DNA of 51,094 bases from DRYM01 sp964526225 (GTDB lineage: Archaea; Thermoproteota; Thermoprotei_A; EX4484-217-1). The translations under genes were made by a program, and so were the position numbers. The DNA lies in NCBI GenBank assembly GCA_964526225.1, contig CAZGLL010000011.1:1-51094 (forward strand). The letters are read 5' to 3'. The notes under the pieces are model-generated. The model did not search any database and had not been told where the DNA came from. It saw only the letters and a program-made list of their open reading frames with translations. Positions 49,333 through 51,094 of this stretch are shown in pieces (within the stretch, counting starts at the first letter, position 1; each line of letters opens with the position of its first letter).

Positions 49333-51094
49333 GGCCGTTGGAAGCATTGTAGCAATACTGTTCATAATAAGCGCTATAGTGATAGCTTTTGCACTAATAG
49401 AATTCGGCCTCATGGCGCAGCAAAAACAAGCAGAAATACAGCAGAAAACATATGAAGCACAAGCAAAAGCAGCAGACGTGGTTAAAGCGGTTAATTCGGT
49501 ATGGTTTTACGAAAAATCATCAAATACTTTAACAATAAATATTACAAACAACTATGCCGAACCAGTTACAATAACGGGGATAGTAATACAATATAGTGAT
49601 GGAGTATATGAAATATTGAAAGGAGATCTCTCCACGCTTTTAGAGCAACGGCTTCTAAGCGATCCAATAACGCTTCCATACGTTTTAATGCCAGGTGAAA
49701 TGTTAAATATAAGGTTTGAAACTCTTGGAGGAAGAACTCCGACAACTGTTAGAGTAGCAATAGTAGCTTACCAAGTAGTTGTAGCTTCATCAGCAAAACA
49801 ATATATTCCAACGAACATAACAGCAACCATAACACCAACATACAGAGTAATTCTTGCACCAACAATGTTCGGAGAAGGAACAGTAACAACTAAAGGATAC
49901 GATTTAGAAGCACAACAGATACCTCCCTCAGAAATAAGCACGGAAAAGGGAACATCAGAAGGAGATATAACACACATATTAAATCCAAACGATGAACTAA
50001 CATACAATGTAACAAGTATTAAAGAGGAAAGAACAGATTGGCTAACAGGATGGAACTACAGAAGACCAATAACAATAACAAATACATTAGCACAAACGCT
50101 AGAAGACTTCCAGGTGAAAATAGAGCTTAACTCAACATACGCGGAAGTTTTCGAAAACGCTAACTCTGACGGGTCAGACATAAGGTTCACACTAAGCGAT
50201 GGAGTAACAAAAATTCCGTACTGGATAGAGGAATGGAATAGTGCAAATCAGAAAGCAATAATATGGGTTAACGTATCGCAAATACCCGCAAACGGAGAAA
50301 CAACAATATACATGTACTACGGAAACCCAACAGCAACAAGCGAAAGCAACGGAGATGCAGTATTTGAACTATTCGAAGATTTCGAAGACAACGCTCCCAC
50401 ATGGACCATAAATAATGATTTCGGTTTAGGCAACGGTTTATGGCATATAACAAACGTTGCAAATGCATCTTACAAAGGTAACTCATTATACTTCGGAAAC
50501 GATAGCACCTTAACCTACGATAATACGAAACTTGCTAGAGAAGGTATTGTAGATACTTCTCAATTCACATTAATTAGTGGATACAACTACGAACTAATGT
50601 TCTACTCAAAATGGATTGTACAGACAGGGCAAGATGAACTTTTTATGGAGATTAACGGTACGGAAGTGATTTGGGAAAGACCTTCTAAAGAAAAAGATTG
50701 GCATTTGGAACAACTAGACGTTTCAGAGTATGCAGGTCAAACGATATATATTAGATTCCATTTTAAAACAAAACAAGGAAAGGAATCTTTTGGTTGGGCT
50801 ATAGATAACGTTATTGTTAGAAAAGTTGTTTCCTCAGAACCCTCTGTGATTATAGGTTCTAAGGAAAGTCTTCTACACTTTTCTCAAGTGAAAATAGAGT
50901 TTAGTGAGATTCCCACTGATGCAAAAAGGCTAGACTTCACTATTAGATTAAAATTTAATGTAACCGACGTAAATGTTGATTTTTACTTATGGAATGGCTT
51001 CAGTTGGGATCTTGTAGAGACAGCTACTGTGGGTGGCATCTATAGTGAGGTTTCGTTCAGTACTTCGGAAGTTAATAAATATGTTGTTGATAAC
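49307..51094 (+). CDS. Large DUF2341 surface protein with pilin-like N-terminus, 3' partial
   Basis: The frame is open from 49307 to the window end (596 codons) without a stop. TTG at 49307 gives KRPVKSHK followed by the hydrophobic AVGSIVAILFIISAIVIAFAL, resembling a class III signal. Residues 245-325 (WLTGWNYRRPITITN to YMYYGNPTA) are a DUF2341 domain, a beta-sandwich seen in archaeal and bacterial surface proteins. Next comes a jelly-roll-like domain (LFEDFEDN to GWAIDNVIVRKV), as in MAM/lectin-like modules. Asn-x-Ser/Thr sequons are frequent. Translation is coupled to the pilin-like gene. Likely an adhesive or glycan-binding filament-associated protein. Confidence 0.75.
   Translation, partial: MKRPVKSHKAVGSIVAILFIISAIVIAFALIEFGLMAQQKQAEIQQKTYEAQAKAADVVKAVNSVWFYEKSSNTLTINITNNYAEPVTITGIVIQYSDGVYEILKGDLSTLLEQRLLSDPITLPYVLMPGEMLNIRFETLGGRTPTTVRVAIVAYQVVVASSAKQYIPTNITATITPTYRVILAPTMFGEGTVTTKGYDLEAQQIPPSEISTEKGTSEGDITHILNPNDELTYNVTSIKEERTDWLTGWNYRRPITITNTLAQTLEDFQVKIELNSTYAEVFENANSDGSDIRFTLSDGVTKIPYWIEEWNSANQKAIIWVNVSQIPANGETTIYMYYGNPTATSESNGDAVFELFEDFEDNAPTWTINNDFGLGNGLWHITNVANASYKGNSLYFGNDSTLTYDNTKLAREGIVDTSQFTLISGYNYELMFYSKWIVQTGQDELFMEINGTEVIWERPSKEKDWHLEQLDVSEYAGQTIYIRFHFKTKQGKESFGWAIDNVIVRKVVSSEPSVIIGSKESLLHFSQVKIEFSEIPTDAKRLDFTIRLKFNVTDVNVDFYLWNGFSWDLVETATVGGIYSEVSFSTSEVNKYVVDN

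Noticed and set aside
1..51094. CRISPR arrays, rRNA and tRNA genes
   Set aside because: No regularly spaced repeats, no rRNA-like conserved blocks and no tRNA T-loop consensus were found on reading both strands; a covariance-model scan was not possible.

Overview
The window is about 51 kb of AT-rich archaeal DNA. The archaeal signature is consistent: AGOG-type 8-oxoguanine glycosylase, an MtrH-family methyltransferase, a geranylgeranyl-reductase-family flavoprotein, TtuA/ubiquitin-like tRNA thiolation genes, PaREP1 and VapBC genes, class III (archaellin-like) signal peptides, many GTG/TTG starts, and TATA boxes about 25-30 nt before likely start sites. AGOG, PaREP1 and the coiled-coil nuclease family point to a thermophile of the Thermoproteota/TACK side. 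I cannot name a genus.

Layout. 1-7024: a corrinoid module (reductive activator fragment, MtrH-like methyltransferase, AGOG, a convergent DHH phosphoesterase) followed by a BtuFCD-type vitamin B12/metal-chelate importer. 7017-8925: a JAMM-domain protein and an iron alcohol dehydrogenase. 8999-25837: the most coherent metabolic block. It holds a hydantoinase/dihydropyrimidinase, an adenine deaminase, an SsnA/TrzA-type aminohydrolase, TatA/TatC, a complete BMP-type nucleoside ABC importer whose binding protein has a twin-arginine signal, a threonine-synthase-like PLP enzyme, two knotted carbamoyltransferases and carbamate kinase, followed by an Lrp-type regulator. Read together it looks like an archaeal counterpart of the bacterial anaerobic purine-degradation cluster (ygeW/ssnA/hyuA/yqeA type): import a nucleoside or base, deaminate it, open the ring, and phosphorolyse ureido groups to carbamoyl phosphate to make ATP. 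That pathway is inference; the individual families are well supported.

26453-38842: a flavoprotein/methyltransferase pair, a branched-chain amino acid (Liv) type importer split across two divergent operons, an orphan ModA-type binding protein, an aminotransferase, TtuA with a ubiquitin-like partner, a MoaD-like protein, and a second SsnA-like amidohydrolase. 39055-41362: a coiled-coil PD-(D/E)XK-like protein, a DUF134 helix-turn-helix protein and a run of very small Trp/Tyr/Pro/Gly-rich proteins with a candidate operator. 41377-44329: a secreted metallo-beta-lactamase-fold protein and a tungsten-type aldehyde ferredoxin oxidoreductase.

44343-48801 is a defence/mobile region. A HEPN-nucleotidyltransferase pair has been broken by a TnpB element that carries a small AbrB-fold gene instead of TnpA, plus a divergently oriented, highly structured putative RNA with its own well-placed promoter. 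A PaREP1 gene and two VapBC modules follow. 48892-51094 holds a pilin-like gene and a large DUF2341 surface protein that runs off the window. No tRNA, rRNA or CRISPR array was recognised.
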